From Arachis hypogaea (lineage: Eukaryota > Streptophyta > Magnoliopsida > Fabales > Fabaceae): a stretch of DNA of 64,000 bases. The notes beneath the pieces are model-generated. The model did no database searches and was not told the origin of the DNA. It saw only the letters and a list, made by a program, of their open reading frames with translations. Below are positions 33,273 to 45,543 of this stretch, in pieces. The position numbers and the translations under genes were made by a program. Location of the stretch: assembly GCF_003086295.3 (NCBI RefSeq), contig NC_092047.1, positions 115,689,323-115,753,322 of the forward strand, written 5' to 3'. How positions within the stretch are numbered: the first letter of the stretch is position 1; every line of letters starts with the position of its first letter.

Positions 33273-34249
33273 TTTATTATATTGACATGTTCACAAGATG
33301 TGGCTGTAGTTGCACTCAACTAAAGTTTTCATCAATTGGTAAGGAAAAGGTGGTAGTTATCTGCTGGATTGCATGGCCAAATTTACATCCAGAGAAAGAT
33401 ACAATGCACTAGATCGAACGATTTAACTTTAAGTGTAAACTTATTTCTATTATTATTTAATTAAATTCATTCTTGTCACCTTTTGAATGTCTTTTCAAGT
33501 AATGGGTGCAAAACATAATCACTTTTGTTACTAAATATCTTCTGGTGTCTGATTAAATATCTGCGTCAACTGATTTACAAGTGCACATAAATTAAATCCA
33601 ACTTTTTTGTGATATTCTGCTGATTTATATAAAAATTTATGTGAAAAGTTCCATTTTCTAATTTTTCATATTCTGATAAAAGTACATAAAATGATAAATT
33701 TAGTAATTTACTTGACCAATAATGACAACCATAAATATTATCTTTTGGAGCATTATGTGATGCATTGTAGAAAATGAAAAATTATTCTATACTCAATTTT
33801 CTTCTACTGCATTCTGTAATACATTCCCACTTTAATCTCTGATGCAAAACAGAGTTAAAAAAAACCTACTCATCAAATAGGAGTCCGACAGAAATATGAG
33901 ATGTTCTTTACAAGTTCAATAGCTCCTCCAACTATAGAAGTGCGCTTTTTCTACCTCTGAAGAACCAATTAAGTTCTGGTGTAAATAAAATTAAAGAACC
34001 TACTCATCAAATATGTCCAAAGGAAAATATGAGATGGATCCTTTACAAGCTCAATAGCTCCAACTATGGAAGTGCTTCTTCTACTTCTCTAGAACCAAGT
34101 GTACAATTTTGCAGTGGCTTTTTGATAACTATTAACTGCAGGGACCATTTTGAAGTTCGAGTACAATTTCAGGGACCAATTTAAAGTTTAACTCGAGAAT
34201 TAACCAATCATCTTTAAGAAAAAAATTTAAAAAAAAAATCTTATTCAAC
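33273..34249. other. Upstream spacer of block 1, continued
   Basis: Continues the homology to block 3 (60100-60900). It includes an imperfect tandem duplication (33864-33972 and 33997-34101) that is single in block 3 (about 60752-60850). No gene seen. Confidence 0.5.
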
Positions 34250-34823
34250 AGAAGCATAAATTACTAATTAAATACAATAAATATATACAAACAAAGTGTC
34301 ATTAATAATCATAATTATAAGAAGTTCCGGTTATAAATATTCAAATTCCGCATTATTTGGCTTACTTATACATATTGTATAAGACTCTTACTACTACACT
34401 ATTTGGTTTATTTACAAATCATGTTGCATACAACTCTTATTACTATTACTTCATTTCTTAATCTCTCATACAAAATTGTTAAAAACTGCTCCAAGTAAAT
34501 TTAAATTTAGCACAACATCTCCTTACTAGGTACAATGGGGGAATGACACTAAAGTTAATTCATAATTTCATATTATATTTTTGGTGTTTCCATTCGAATT
34601 CATTTTTCCTAACTTTTTTGTTTTGTACAACTCTAATATAAAAAATTTATAGTTTTTTTAAATAAATGAATTCAAAATCCTAAAAATAATAATCTATAAT
34701 CCAATTTGTATTATATTTTTGTTGAATAATTATATATAAATTATCAAAAAAATATTTTTAATATAAAATACTTCAAATTTAACAGTAGTATGCATATTAT
34801 CTAATCAATCTCTAAACAATATT
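34250..34823 (+). mobile_element. Helitron D, left part (5'-truncated, split by Sirevirus-2)
   Basis: Matches the reverse complement of Helitron B (32220 down to about 31800), for example the CTAATTAAATACAATAAA region and CTTACTACTACA. It runs into the Sirevirus-2 LTR at 34824. The last five bases ATATT (34819-34823) are the left target duplication. Confidence 0.65.
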
Positions 34824-36699
34824 TGATGGTTTCAGTGGCTAAGAGAAGGGGGGTTGAATCTTAGCCCCCTTTTTCAATTGATAACCCTTGTTGAACTTAC
34901 AGGAGACTTTTCTGGTTTTTGCTCATCACTTTACACGAGACTTTTTCTTTTGTCTCGTCCCTAGCCACGAGACTTTTCTTTTTGTCTCGTCACTTGGCAC
35001 GAGATAATTTTGGTTTTTGCTCCTGTGCAGTAGAAACAGAAATGTAGAAGAGAAGAGTAGAAGATTACACCCAGATATATCCTGGTTCAGCTGCTAAGTG
35101 CAGTGCAGCCTACATCCAGTCTCCATCACAAACATGATGAAATTTCACTATAATCAATCTGATTACAAACTGTAAAGTGCTAACCCAACTTACAAGGAGA
35201 TTCCCACAGAATCATGAAACACAACATAGATGAACAAAGGAACTCTAAGACATCTATGGCTTTTTCTTTTAATTTTGCACTCTCTGCCTTTTTCCGCTCT
35301 ATGGCTTTTTCATACAAACTTCACTGTTTGCCTTTTTCCATGAGACTCAAGACATGACAAAATTAAACATAATACATTGAAGGAGAAGAGAAAACTGTTA
35401 GCTCAGGTAGCTCTGAGAACACTGTGCCTTGCACTCTCAAATTTTCTCCTTGCTCCAAACAGTGGCTGTTCTCTCTTTTTAAAGAAGAGGGAAGCCTCCA
35501 CACTTGAAGTCAACACCCAAACCAACTTCTTCCTCCTTCAACAAAACAGAACCGGTTCGGCCACATAGAGAGAGAAGAGATAACCATGCAAAACCCAACA
35601 TGCAATTACCTCTAGTCCTTTCTTGATCATCACCCTTCATCAATCCGAGCTCTCCATCATTGGCTTGCTCTCCAAGATGGATTTCTGGCCCTTGATGCTT
35701 CATGATGATAATGACTTCATCTGCTTCAATCTCTGCCTCAACCATCACTTCGCCACTCTAGCTACTTCCTGTGGTGGTTGAGCAGAATCAAAGACAAGCC
35801 ATGCTTCAAGAATCTCCCTTGCCGGCCGAATCTTCATCTTCCCTTTTTGAGCTTGAAGAGCTCAAGATTACTTCACCAAATCTAACCATATTTGGTGAAT
35901 ATCTCAGCCACAGCTCATTTTTATTTTAGTATATTTTCTTGCCATCATTAGCTTGATGGTCTTGATGCATGCAACTTCATTTCGGTAGCTCCATGTAGCT
36001 TCCATGGCTTCCTTTATTTTCTGGATATTGACCGAAAAAGAAGAAAGAGATGAGAGAGAATAAACAACTTGAAAGAAAAGTAATTCAAATGTAATAAACC
36101 AATTAGTCGGTAAAAGTTGCTTTTACTTCCCTAGCTTAGAGTGGCGTGTAGCACTATGGCCATCAATCAATTCAGCTGCAACTTTCTCTCTCATAGTTCC
36201 CATGCATTAAATGACAACGTAATGAATTTTGGAATCCATCTCATGGTGAAGTGCTTGGATCCGTTGAAAGCATTTTTGCTTTCTCTTCTTCTTGGTTTCG
36301 GACCAAGTTTGGAAACATTTACCAACAATAAGATTGAGCTTTGTAACATTGAGTTTTATTCTGACCCAATTAGTAACATTTGCTTTCCTGATGTATATTT
36401 TTCGGATCAAGCATAGAAAACTTTCATCAAAATTAAATATGGGCTTGGTTGCAATAACATTGAGCTTGACCCATTAATATAACAAATCAGCCACATAAAA
36501 GAAAACATGTAGCAAGGCTGATTATTTTGCACAATTGGGCTTAGACCAGAATTTCATTTTCGGCCTAACACAGAATCTGCACAACAAAATTATTAATTAA
36601 GCAAATATGAATTAAGATCAAATTAATAATTTTGTAATTCAATATTTCAATAATGTTTGTTCATCATCAAAATTAAATAGGAGTTTTCCAAACTCATCA
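34824..36699 (-). mobile_element. 3' LTR of Sirevirus-2
   Basis: Complete LTR with TG...CA ends. The hairpin array is at 34921-35005. The polypurine tract AAGGGGGAGAT follows at 36700-36710. Confidence 0.95.
34921..35005. repeat. LTR hairpin array, Sirevirus-2 3' LTR
   Basis: Three units about 31 bp apart. The second and third are clear CTCGT...ACGAG hairpins; the first keeps only its right arm intact. It occupies the same position as in Sirevirus-1, although the surrounding LTR sequence has diverged. Confidence 0.85.
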
Positions 36700-36835
36700 A
36701 TCTCCCCCTTGATGACAAACATTATTAAAATTGAAATAGAAAGAAATTTAAGGATTGAGTAAAGAATACTCCCTTTGAATTTGAATTTCTCCCCCTTGCT
36801 AAATGTCACATAGCTCCCCCTTGATGTATGCTTAT
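36700..36835 (-). other. Multiple polypurine tracts, Sirevirus-2
   Basis: AAGGGGGAG-type tracts on the minus strand at about 36700, 36788 and 36814, and again near 37422 and 38588, in the same places as in Sirevirus-1. Confidence 0.8.
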
Positions 36836-37606
36836 TTTACCAAGGGAAGCACTAACCTGTAACATTTTAATCAAGCTTCACAAATAATGTTATTTAGCAT
36901 ATTATGTGATGCTAAATGCTTGATTTATGAGCAGTTTTAAATTGATAATCAAAAACTTATTTGATATCATAAACTGATTTACTGCTCAAACTTTTACACA
37001 CACCAATCAACAACACACCAATCAACAAGAAAGTTTATTCAAATATTTTTCTAAACAAGACATCAGGGCATTATTATGGTAAGAAAAATGTTTGAGGCAC
37101 ATATGGTCAAAATATGGCAGTTTTTATGTTTTCCATAGTTTAAAGGAACTGCCAAAAAAATTAAGCATATTAACCAAGATGAAACTGAGTTTTAATCATG
37201 CATATATATTCATCATGGTTAATTATCAACTAGTCTTCAAAAGCATTGTCAAATCATTATTAAACAATATCAGCAAACACAATGCAGTTTCAATATTATC
37301 ATCAAGCTATCATCAAGTACCAAATATAACAAGGGTGATCATGAATTTTCAACAGAAAATTTCATCCCCTGTTTTCTATTTTCTCCTCCCCTGTTTTTCA
37401 TATTTCAATTTTCAGCTTTTCTCCCCCTTTTGTCATCAAAGGGGCATTATGTACCTGCAGCAAGAAAGCATTGGCAATATAACAAAATACTCATAAGATG
37501 CCAAATAAGTCAAAGTGTCAAGAAGCAGTGAGTATCAAGTCATGCTACTACAAAAGAAAGATTGAGCCTAATCATGCCAATATCAAATAACATAAAACAA
37601 CAGTCA

Positions 37607-38305
37607 TCAATCATCTGATAGATGAAAAGCAGAGTCCTCAGCGCCTTCTTCACTATTATCGCCCAGATCCTCCTTAAGAGTTGCTAACATCAGGCCGACC
37701 CTTTCTTTGCAATTTCTCCAAGCTTTCTCGCTCTCAGAGGCTTCCTTGCGAGCCTCTTTGTGAGATTGAATCATCATGTCTGCCATGTTTGAGAATTCAC
37801 CCAAAATTTTTTTGATGGATTTGACTGTTTTGGAAGACTCTGGCTGAGTCTCATGGTCACTGTCTGATGCCACAGATTTGCCCCCTTTGGTTCCCTTAGT
37901 CGCTCCTCCTCCTCGGATTGAGGAAACTTTGTTCTCTACTGCCTCATTCAACAGATCAACTTTAAAGTATTCAAAAATTCTTGTTAAAAATATACCATAA
38001 GGCAGGTTAGCCTTTTTGGTGCTTCTAACAGAATCCCACATATGCCTGATCATAATATAGCCAAAAGATATAGGAGTAGAGGTAACCAAAGCAAATAATA
38101 TGAGACAGTCAGAAAATGTTACTCGGTTATGTGAGCCGCTTTGGGGAGTCAAAATATGGGTGATGATTCGGTGAAGCAGAGAGTTGACTGGTCCTAGAGC
38201 CTTGTGGGTTGGAATCGTTCCATGCAAGCCAGAAAGATTCTCGTAGATGTGCTGAAGAACTGCTTTGTATGAAACGCCGACTTGTGTATCCCATTTGTCT
38301 ACCAT
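37607..38305 (-). CDS. Extra ORF downstream of pol in Sirevirus-2, N-terminally truncated
   Basis: A 232-codon uninterrupted frame homologous to the 291-codon piece in Sirevirus-1 (ILTPQSGSHNR, GYIMIRHMW, EYFKVDL), ending in the same acidic tail (FHLSDD). The region upstream that should code for the N-terminus (RQFYANL part) has been lost in a deletion of about 0.8 kb with its junction near 38390. The frame has stayed open, while pol and gag have broken. Function unknown; the family name 'putative plant transposon protein' is from memory. Confidence 0.7.
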   Translation of the reverse strand: MVDKWDTQVGVSYKAVLQHIYENLSGLHGTIPTHKALGPVNSLLHRIITHILTPQSGSHNRVTFSDCLILFALVTSTPISFGYIMIRHMWDSVRSTKKANLPYGIFLTRIFEYFKVDLLNEAVENKVSSIRGGGATKGTKGGKSVASDSDHETQPESSKTVKSIKKILGEFSNMADMMIQSHKEARKEASESEKAWRNCKERVGLMLATLKEDLGDNSEEGAEDSAFHLSDD

Positions 38306-38675
38306 ATACGCTCGCGGTCCTTCATCCTTGAAGCCCAGGGCCGCTCCAATGGTCTCAGAATCAAGGGCTATTTGAACCCTTTTAACTTTTGAAATCTAAA
38401 ACTGAAAAGTTGTTGCCTTAAATCAAGGGATTAGATGGAGAGAAGGATTTTGATTTGACAATAACCACTTCCAAGAAGATTTGATGACACAAGAAGAAGA
38501 TTCTTATTTGTAGAGAGATAACTACCATAACTGTTAAGGTGGGGTCAAGGAATTTTGGTGGGGCCCATAAAATTTGAACTCAGCATTGCCTCCCCCTTGA
38601 TCATAGCTCCTCTATCAAGCTTGCATTTTTATCTCGTCCAAACCTACGAGACAAAACTGGACAGAGTTAAAAAAT

Positions 38676-39422
38676 TTACAAATTTTCAATGAAACTTAAA
38701 TCAAACATTCCCAAACTTTTTCTTAAGGTACAGAATCTGTCTTCACAGAGGGGTTTTGTAAAAATATAAGCAATTTGGTCTTCAGATTTTACAAATTGAA
38801 TATCAATAGTACCATTTTGCACATGTTCCCTAATAAAATGATATTTTATCTCTATGTGCTTGGTTCTTGAGTGCAGAATAGGATTTTTTGAAATGTTTAT
38901 AGCACTCATATTATCACAAAATAAAGGTATACCATTGATTTTTAATTTGTAATCTTCCAATTGTGTTTTTAACCAAATTAATTGTGAGCAACATGCAGAT
39001 GCGAAAATATATTCAGCTTCGGCTGTGGATAGAGCCACTGTGGCTTGTTTCTTGCTTGACCACATGTTAAGTGAGCTTCCAAGGAAGCAACACATGCCGG
39101 AGGTGCTTCTTCTATCCACTCTATCTCCTGCATAATCTGCATCACAAAACCCTACTGCACAAAAGTCATCAGATTTAGGATACCATAACCCATAATCACA
39201 AGTTCCCTTAATGTATCTAATGATGCGTTTAACAGCCGTGAGATGGGATTCTTTTGGGTGAGATTGGAACCTTGAACATACACCCACACTTTGGACTATA
39301 TCCGGTCTAGAGGAGGTAAGATACATGAGTGATCCTATCATTCCTCTATACCTTGTTTCATCCACATCTTGGCCATCATTATCCTTTTCAAGTTTTGTAT
39401 TAGGATGTATCGGAGTACCCAT
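38676..39422 (-). pseudogene. pol: RNase H part of Sirevirus-2 pol
   Basis: A 248-codon frame with CDADYAGD, TAEAEYIFAS and FCDNMSAIN, the acidic residues of Ty1/Copia RNase H. It is separated from the RT frame by a single-T deletion near 39440 (after KKFGLE), so the polyprotein is frameshifted here. Apart from that the domain is intact. Confidence 0.9.
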
Positions 39423-41416
39423 TGATTTGGAATTTCTAGGCCAAACTTTTTGATAAGTTCTTTTGCATACTTTCCTTGGTAAATAAAAGTACCACTAGGA
39501 GTTTGTTTAATTTGGAGGCCAAGAAAGAAAGTAAGCTCTCCCATTAAACTCATTTCAAACTCACTAGTCATGAGTTTTCCAAACTCTTCACACAAGGAAA
39601 TGTTGGCCGATCCAAATACAATGTCATCAACATAAACTTGAACAAGGAGTATATCATTATTAGATGCTTTAATAAATAAAGTAGTGTCGGTGGTACCCCT
39701 TTGAAATTGATTTTCCAACAAGAAGGCACTAAACCTTTCATACCAAGCTCTTGGAGCTTGTCTAAGACCATAAAGAGCCTTAGTTAGTTTGAAAACATGA
39801 TTTGGAAACTCTTTATGTTCAAAACCAGGGGGTTGTGCCACATACACTTCTCTATCAATAAAGCCATTAAGGAAAGCACATTTAACATCCATTTGGAACA
39901 TTTTGAAACCTTTATGGGCGGCATAGGCAAGAAGCAACCGAATTGCTTCCATTCTAGCTACCGGAGCAAAAGACTCATCAAAATCTATACCCTCTTCTTG
40001 ATCATAACCTTGGGCCACTAATCTAGCCTTGTTACGAACAACTTGTCCATCCTCACCAAGTTTGTTTTTAAATACCCACTTAGTACCCGTTACCTTTTTA
40101 CCATCCGGATAAGGTACTAATGTCCAAACCTCATTCTTGTCAAATTGAGCTAGCTCCTCTTGCATGGCCTTGACCCATGATGGATCTTCAAGAGCTTGTT
40201 TGACATTGTTGGGCTCCATTTGTGACAAGAAAGCAAAGTTGCTAGGTTTGGTTTGCCTTTTGGTGGAGGATCTTGTTGTTACACCATGAGAGGGATCACC
40301 AACGATGAAGTCATGAGGATAACCCCTCATAGACTTCCATTTTCTAGGCTTTCGGATAAGTGTAGAGCTTTGATGGACTTCTGGTGGTCTCACTGTTTCA
40401 GTTGCTTGTGCCTGCTCAGGAGACAAAATGGAAATGTCTCCTCCAAACTGACGAGACAAAACCGGGTTGACAGATTCTTCATTTTCCACAGATTTGGGAT
40501 TTTCTTTATTTGTTCCAACCTCTTCACAATCTGAATCATTATCCTTCACAATACTGGGAATTAAGTTAGAATCACAAAAAGTAACATGTATGGATTCCTC
40601 TATTGTCCTATGCTCCTTGAGATAAACTCTATAGGCCTTACTTGTGGTGGAATATCCAACGAACATTCCTTCATAAGATTTTGGATCAAATTTTCCAAGG
40701 TTTTTCTTATTGTTGAGCATAAAACATTTGCATCCAAAAATATGAAAATACTTAAGATTTGGAGGGGTTCCTTTCCATAGCTCATAAGGTGTTTTCTTTA
40801 ACCCTTTTCTAATGATTGTTCTATTCAAAATATAACATGCTGTGTTCACAGCTTCAGCCCATAAGAATTTAGGAATTTCACTCTCACATAACATAGCCCT
40901 AGTCATTTCTTGAAGGATTCTATTCCTTCTTTCAACCACCCCATTTTGTTGGGGGGTTCTAGGGCATGAAAAGTTATGAGAAATCCCTAAGTCATCACAG
41001 AATTTTTCAAAATCTTGATTTTCAAATTCTCTTCCATGATCACTTCTCAAATGGGCAATTTTCAAATCCTTTTCATTTTGAATTTTCTTACAAAGGGTGG
41101 AAAAAGCATGAAAGGCATCATTCTTATGAGCAAGGAAAAGTACCCAACCAAATCTAGAGTAATCATCTACCACCACAAGACCATAATGTTTACCTCCTAA
41201 ACTTTGAGTTCTAGTAGGACCAAAAAGATCAATATGTAACATTTCCAATGGCCTTTTGGTTGAGATTCCATCTTTTGTTTTAAAAGAGGATTTTACTTGT
41301 TTGCCCAATTGACAAGCGTCACAAGTAAGATCCTTGTCAAACTTGATGTTTGGAATTCCTCTAACTAAATTTCTTTTGACTAGCTTAGAAATTTGATACA
41401 TGCTAGCATGTCCCAA
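39423..41416 (-). pseudogene. pol: Integrase and reverse transcriptase of Sirevirus-2 pol (largest open part)
   Basis: A 692-codon frame from 41416 to 39338. It contains CDACQLGK, the integrase D, D and E residues ([24 protein letters not shown]), then RVT_2 with [27 protein letters not shown] and [10 protein letters not shown]. The RT active site is intact, unlike in Sirevirus-1. The frame ends through the frameshift before RNase H. The integrase zinc H residues (HRKLGHAS) lie just upstream, in phase past a stop at about 41500. Confidence 0.92.
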
Positions 41417-41500
41417 CTTTCTATGCCAAAGCCATTTTTCAGATTCAAAAGACGTAAAGCATGTTACATTTTGTTCCTTTAAATCCTCAAGAGTTAATCC

Positions 41501-41815
41501 TTACACATTGTTGCATCTTTTAGCTTCAAGAAGAACATTCCCAGTTTTCTCACAAACAACTAAACAAACAAACTTCTTAAAAATAACTTCAAAACCCAAA
41601 TCACATAGTTGACTAACACTAAGTAAATTATGTTTCAAGCCGTGTACAAGGAGAACATCATTTATACAAGATGAGAAATTTTTACCCACTTTCCCAACAG
41701 CCACAATTTTTTCTTTTGTATCATCACCGAAAGTGACAAGCCCTCCATCATATTCATCAAGCTTTATGAAGAAGGTTGTCTTTCCGGTCATATGCCTAGA
41801 GCATCTGCTGTCCAT
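41501..41815 (-). pseudogene. pol: Protease part of Sirevirus-2 pol, active-site glycine lost
   Basis: A 105-codon frame starting MDSRCSRHMTG. The usual retroelement protease motif is DSG (here in Copia form DSGCSxH), but the glycine codon GGA has become AGA, giving DSR. A TAC-to-TAA-type stop (about 41499-41501) separates it from integrase, and a TGG to TAG stop (41819-41821) separates it from Gag. Sirevirus-1 still has TGG at that place. Confidence 0.85.
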
Positions 41816-41818
41816 ATA

Positions 41819-42894
41819 CTACATATTTTCCTTCCTTTTGGATGCTAGGCACACCTGATCTATGTGATCTGCCATGAGACATGTTTGTGACTTGGTCTCG
41901 GTTTCTTCATCATTATCATCGGAGTCATTTTCCAAGTCTTCCCATGAGGCCATCAGTCCTTTCTTCTTTCCTCTTTTCGGCTTTTCCTCCTTCTTTAACT
42001 TGGGACAATCAGATTTGAAATGTCCCATTTCCTTGCAGTTGTAACAAGTTACTTTGCTAAGGCCTTTCTTCACTCTCCTTGAGCTGCTGCCTTTGCCTTT
42101 AAGCTTCATCATTTTCCTAAATTTTTTTGCAAACAACACAAATTCATGTTCAGAGGAGTTATCACTGGATTCTTCATCCAGAGGGTTAGTCATAGAAGAA
42201 AAAGCAATTCCTTTCTTTTTTGAATCTTTTTTCAAATAGGTGTTTTCAAAAGCAAGAAGATTTCCTCTCAAATCATCAACTGTCATGGAATCTCTCAGAA
42301 ATAATTAAAGCTTTAGTTTCCCACTCTTTTGTGAGACATCTCAACACTCTTCTCACCAGCACAGATTCAGAGTGTGTGATTCCCAGAGCATCTAAGCCAA
42401 CAATGATGGCATTGAACCGTTCGAACAGTTCATCAATGGACTCTCCTTCCTTCATTGCAAATATTTCATACTCTCTATTCAACATGTCTGTCCGAGTCTT
42501 CTTTACAATGGTGGTTCCTTCATGGGTGATTTGCAATTTGTCCCAGATTTCCTTTGCCGTTGTGCATCTTGATACCCGTTGGTACTCCTCGAAGCTGATA
42601 GCACAATTGAGTAGGTTTACTGCCTTGGCATTTAACTCCACCTTCTTCCTATCTTCCTCGGTCCAGCTTGCTTCAGGTTTGAGAGAAACAACTCCTTCGG
42701 CACTTGTAACAGTTGGATATTGAGGTCCTTCCAAGATAATTTTCCACAGTCTGTAATCCACTGCTTGCACAAATATCTTCATCCTCTCCTTCCAATAGGT
42801 ATAATTTTTCCCATTGAAAAGAGGGGGGTCTATTGCTTGATTGACCTTCAGTCAGATTATAGGACACCACATTTGCGCCACTGTTTTCCGCCAT
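41819..42894 (-). pseudogene. gag: Gag of Sirevirus-2, lacking the coiled-coil segment
   Basis: Frames 42918-42673, 42782-42276 and 42286-41819 are pieces of one Gag. They show the motif YTYWKERMKIFV-type start, the UBN2 region and a zinc knuckle CYNCKEMGHFKSDC (CX2CX4HX4C), then MADHIDQV joined directly to CLASKRK. A G insertion near 42829 and a short deletion near 42287 break the frame. The junction at 41854/41855 corresponds exactly to the ends of the 675-bp segment of Sirevirus-1. No coiled coil or second knuckle remains. Confidence 0.9.
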
Positions 42895-42932
42895 AAGGAT
42901 CTTTACACCAAGCTGCAAAGCTTGATCTCTTT

Positions 42933-42952
42933 GAGACCAAGCTCTGATACCA
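42933..42952 (-). other. Primer binding site of Sirevirus-2
   Basis: Minus strand TGGTATCAGAGCTTGGTCTC, identical to that of Sirevirus-1 and two bases from the LTR. Confidence 0.9.
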
Positions 42953-42954
42953 AT

Positions 42955-44830
42955 TGATGGTTTCAGTGGCTAAGAGAAGGGGGGGTTGAATCTTAGCCCC
43001 CTTTTTCAATTGATAACCCTTGCTGAACTTAGAGGAGACTTTTCTGGTTTTTGCTCATCACTTTACACGAGACTTTTTCTTTTGTCTCGTCCCTAGCCAC
43101 GAGACTTTTCTTTTTGTCTCGTCACTTGGCACGAGATAATTTTGGTTTTTGCTCCTGTGCAGTAGAAACAGAAATGTAGAAGAGAAGAGTAGAAGATTAC
43201 ACCCAGATATATCCTAGTTCAGCTGCTAAGTGCAGTGCAACCTACATCCAGTCTCCATCACAAACATGATGGAATTTCACTATAATCAATCTGATTACAA
43301 ACTATAAAGTGCTAACCCAACTTACAAGGGGATTCCCACAGAATCATGAAACACAACATAGATGAACAAAGGAACTCTAAGACATCTATGGCTTTTTCTT
43401 TTAATTTTGCACTCTCTGCCTTTTTCTGCTCTATGGCTTTTTCATACAAACCTCACTGTTTGCCTTTTTCCATGAGACTCAAGACATGACAAAATTAAAC
43501 AGAATACGTTGAAGGAGAAGAGAAAACTGTTAGCTCAGGTAGCTCTGAGAATACTGTGCCTTGCACTCTCAAATTTTCTCCTTGCTCCAAACAGTGGCTG
43601 TTCTCTCTTTTTAAAGAAGAGGGAAGCCTCCACACTTGAAGCCAACACCCAAACCAACTTCTTCCTCCTTCAACAAAACAGAACCGGTTCGGCCACATAG
43701 AGAGAGAAGAGATAACCATGCAAAACCCAACATGCAATTACCTCTAGTCCTTTCTTGATCATCACCCTTCATCAATCCGAGCTCTCCATCCTTGGCTTGC
43801 TCTCCAAGATGGATTTCTGGCCCTTGATGCTTCATGATGATAATGACTTCATCTGCTTCAATCTCTGCCTCAACCATCACTTCGCCACTCTAGCTACTTC
43901 CTGTGGTGGTTGAGCAGAATCAAAGACAAGCCATGCTTCAAGAATCTCCCTTGCTGGCCGAATCTTCATCTTCCCTTTTTGAGCTTGAAGAGCTCAAGAT
44001 TACTTCACCAAATCTAACCATATTTGGTGAATATCTCAGCCACAGCTCATTTTTATTTTAGTATGTTTTCTTGCCATCATTAGCTTGATGGTCTTGATGC
44101 ATGCAGCTTCATTTCGGTAGCTCCATGTAGCTTCCATGGCTTCCTTTATTTTCTGGATATTGACCGAAAAAGAAGAAAGAGATGAGAGAGAATAAACAAC
44201 TTGAAAGAAAAGCAATTCAAATGTAATAAACCAATTAGTTGGTAAAAGTTGCTTTTACTTCCCTAGCTTAGAGTGGCGTGTAGCACTATAGCCATCAATC
44301 AATTCAGCTGTAACTTTCTCTCTCATAGTTCCCATGCATTAAATGACAATGTAATGAATTTTGGAATCCATCTCATGGTGAAGTGCTTGGATCCGTTGAA
44401 AGCATTTTTGCTTTCTCTTCTTCTTGGTTTCGGACCAAGTTTGGAAACATTCACCAACAATAAGATTGGGCTTTGTAACATTGAGTTTTATTCTGGCCTA
44501 ATTAGTAACATTTGCTTTCCTGATGTATATTTTTCGGATCAAGCATAGAAAACTTTCATCAAAATTAAATATGGGCTTGGTTGCAATAACATTGAGCTTG
44601 GCCCATTAATATAACAAATCAGCCACATAAAAGAAAACATGTAGCAAGGATGATTATTTTGCACAATTGGGCTTAGACCAGAATTTCATTTTCGGCCCAA
44701 CACAGATCTGCACAACAAAATTATTAATTAAGCAAATATGAATTAAGATCAAATTAATAATTTTGTAATTCAATATTTCAATAATGTTTGTTCATCATTA
44801 AAATTAAATAGGAGTTTTCCAAACTCATCA
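42955..44830 (-). mobile_element. 5' LTR of Sirevirus-2
   Basis: A 1876-bp LTR, same length as the other LTR, with TG...CA ends. The hairpin array is at 43053-43137. Confidence 0.95.
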
Positions 44831-44835
44831 ATATT

Positions 44836-44896
44836 AGAATATATTATATAGTATAATTAATTTACTCTCTCTGCGCATAGCATGGGTCTCATTCTG
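44836..44896 (+). mobile_element. Helitron D, right end
   Basis: After the ATATT duplication the Helitron resumes. CTCTGCGCATAGCATGGGTC followed by CTCATTCTGAT is a decayed form of the family 3' end (CGCGCATCGCGCGGGTC, CTCATTCTAGT). The host spacer follows at about 44897. Confidence 0.6.
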
Positions 44897-45240
44897 ATAT
44901 GATTCTAAATCAAATGGCATAAAGTATCACCAATGGATTCATATAAGCTGTCAATACTTTTATCAACAAATGTGAATGCACAAGTTGTAGGTATTCATGA
45001 AGTTCTTTTTCAGTTGAGAATGAGAAAAAGGGCTTCTCACTGCTTACACACATATTTCCTTCCAAGTTCCATCCATCCATGTAAAATCTGGATAACATCT
45101 TCACTCAATCACCATTTTTCACATAGCCTCTCGGATCAAATCCAGATCTTTCCACCCATATATTCTAGCCCTGATGAAGAGGAAAAAAAACAGGGAAAAT
45201 GATTATGAATATTAAGAATTGTCATGTAATGTGAATTTGT
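44897..45240. repeat. NLR-spacer repeat, copy 1
   Basis: GATTCTAAATCAAATGGCAT and the following 300 bp are repeated at 61439-61800 and in part at 54050-54220. These are remnants of the duplicated intergenic DNA of the NLR cluster. No gene. Confidence 0.75.
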
Positions 45241-45543
45241 GATATCAAAATCTAAATGAGGGTCTTTACCCCCAAGACCAAAAAAAAAAAAAAAAAACAC
45301 TAAATGAGAGTTTGAAGCTCTCACAATACCTTTATTTCCCATGAAATTTGAAGCCATAATCTATTGTTGGCGCTTTTCATTGTGAAAAAATCATGTCACC
45401 AATGTTTCATCACCAAGGACATAGTCTGCAATAACATTAGATGAATCTTCAATTGACATCAAATAACTTGCTCAACATAAATTCTAAAATGTTCTGTATT
45501 AATAAAATCTAAACCTTTAGGAGAATTCCCATTTGAAATCACA
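45241..45543. other. Spacer with a poly(A) run
   Basis: AT-rich sequence with an 18-A run near 45281. No coding signal or recognised repeat. Confidence 0.4.

Larger units (their letters stand above)
25627..34140. repeat. Segmental duplication block 1 (carries NLR1)
   Basis: The NLR, its downstream 1.3 kb and its upstream flank match 54470-60920 collinearly. Differences between blocks are mostly insertions: Helitron B here, an Au-type SINE in the other block, a 260-bp stretch with a second NLR tail here (about 26600-26855), and a doubled 120-bp unit here (33864-33972 and 33997-34101). Confidence 0.85.
34824..44830 (-). mobile_element. Sirevirus-type Ty1/Copia retrotransposon 2, full length with target duplication
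   Basis: A 10,007-bp element with 1876-bp LTRs (34824-36699 and 42955-44830) and an exact 5-bp duplication ATATT at 34819-34823 and 44831-44835. By eye the LTRs differ at about 30 positions (under 2 percent), mostly transitions, so the insertion is fairly young. Same gene order and motifs as Sirevirus-1 but shorter: it lacks the 675-bp GT...AG segment of gag and about 0.8 kb at the start of the extra ORF region. It inserted into Helitron D. Confidence 0.95.
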
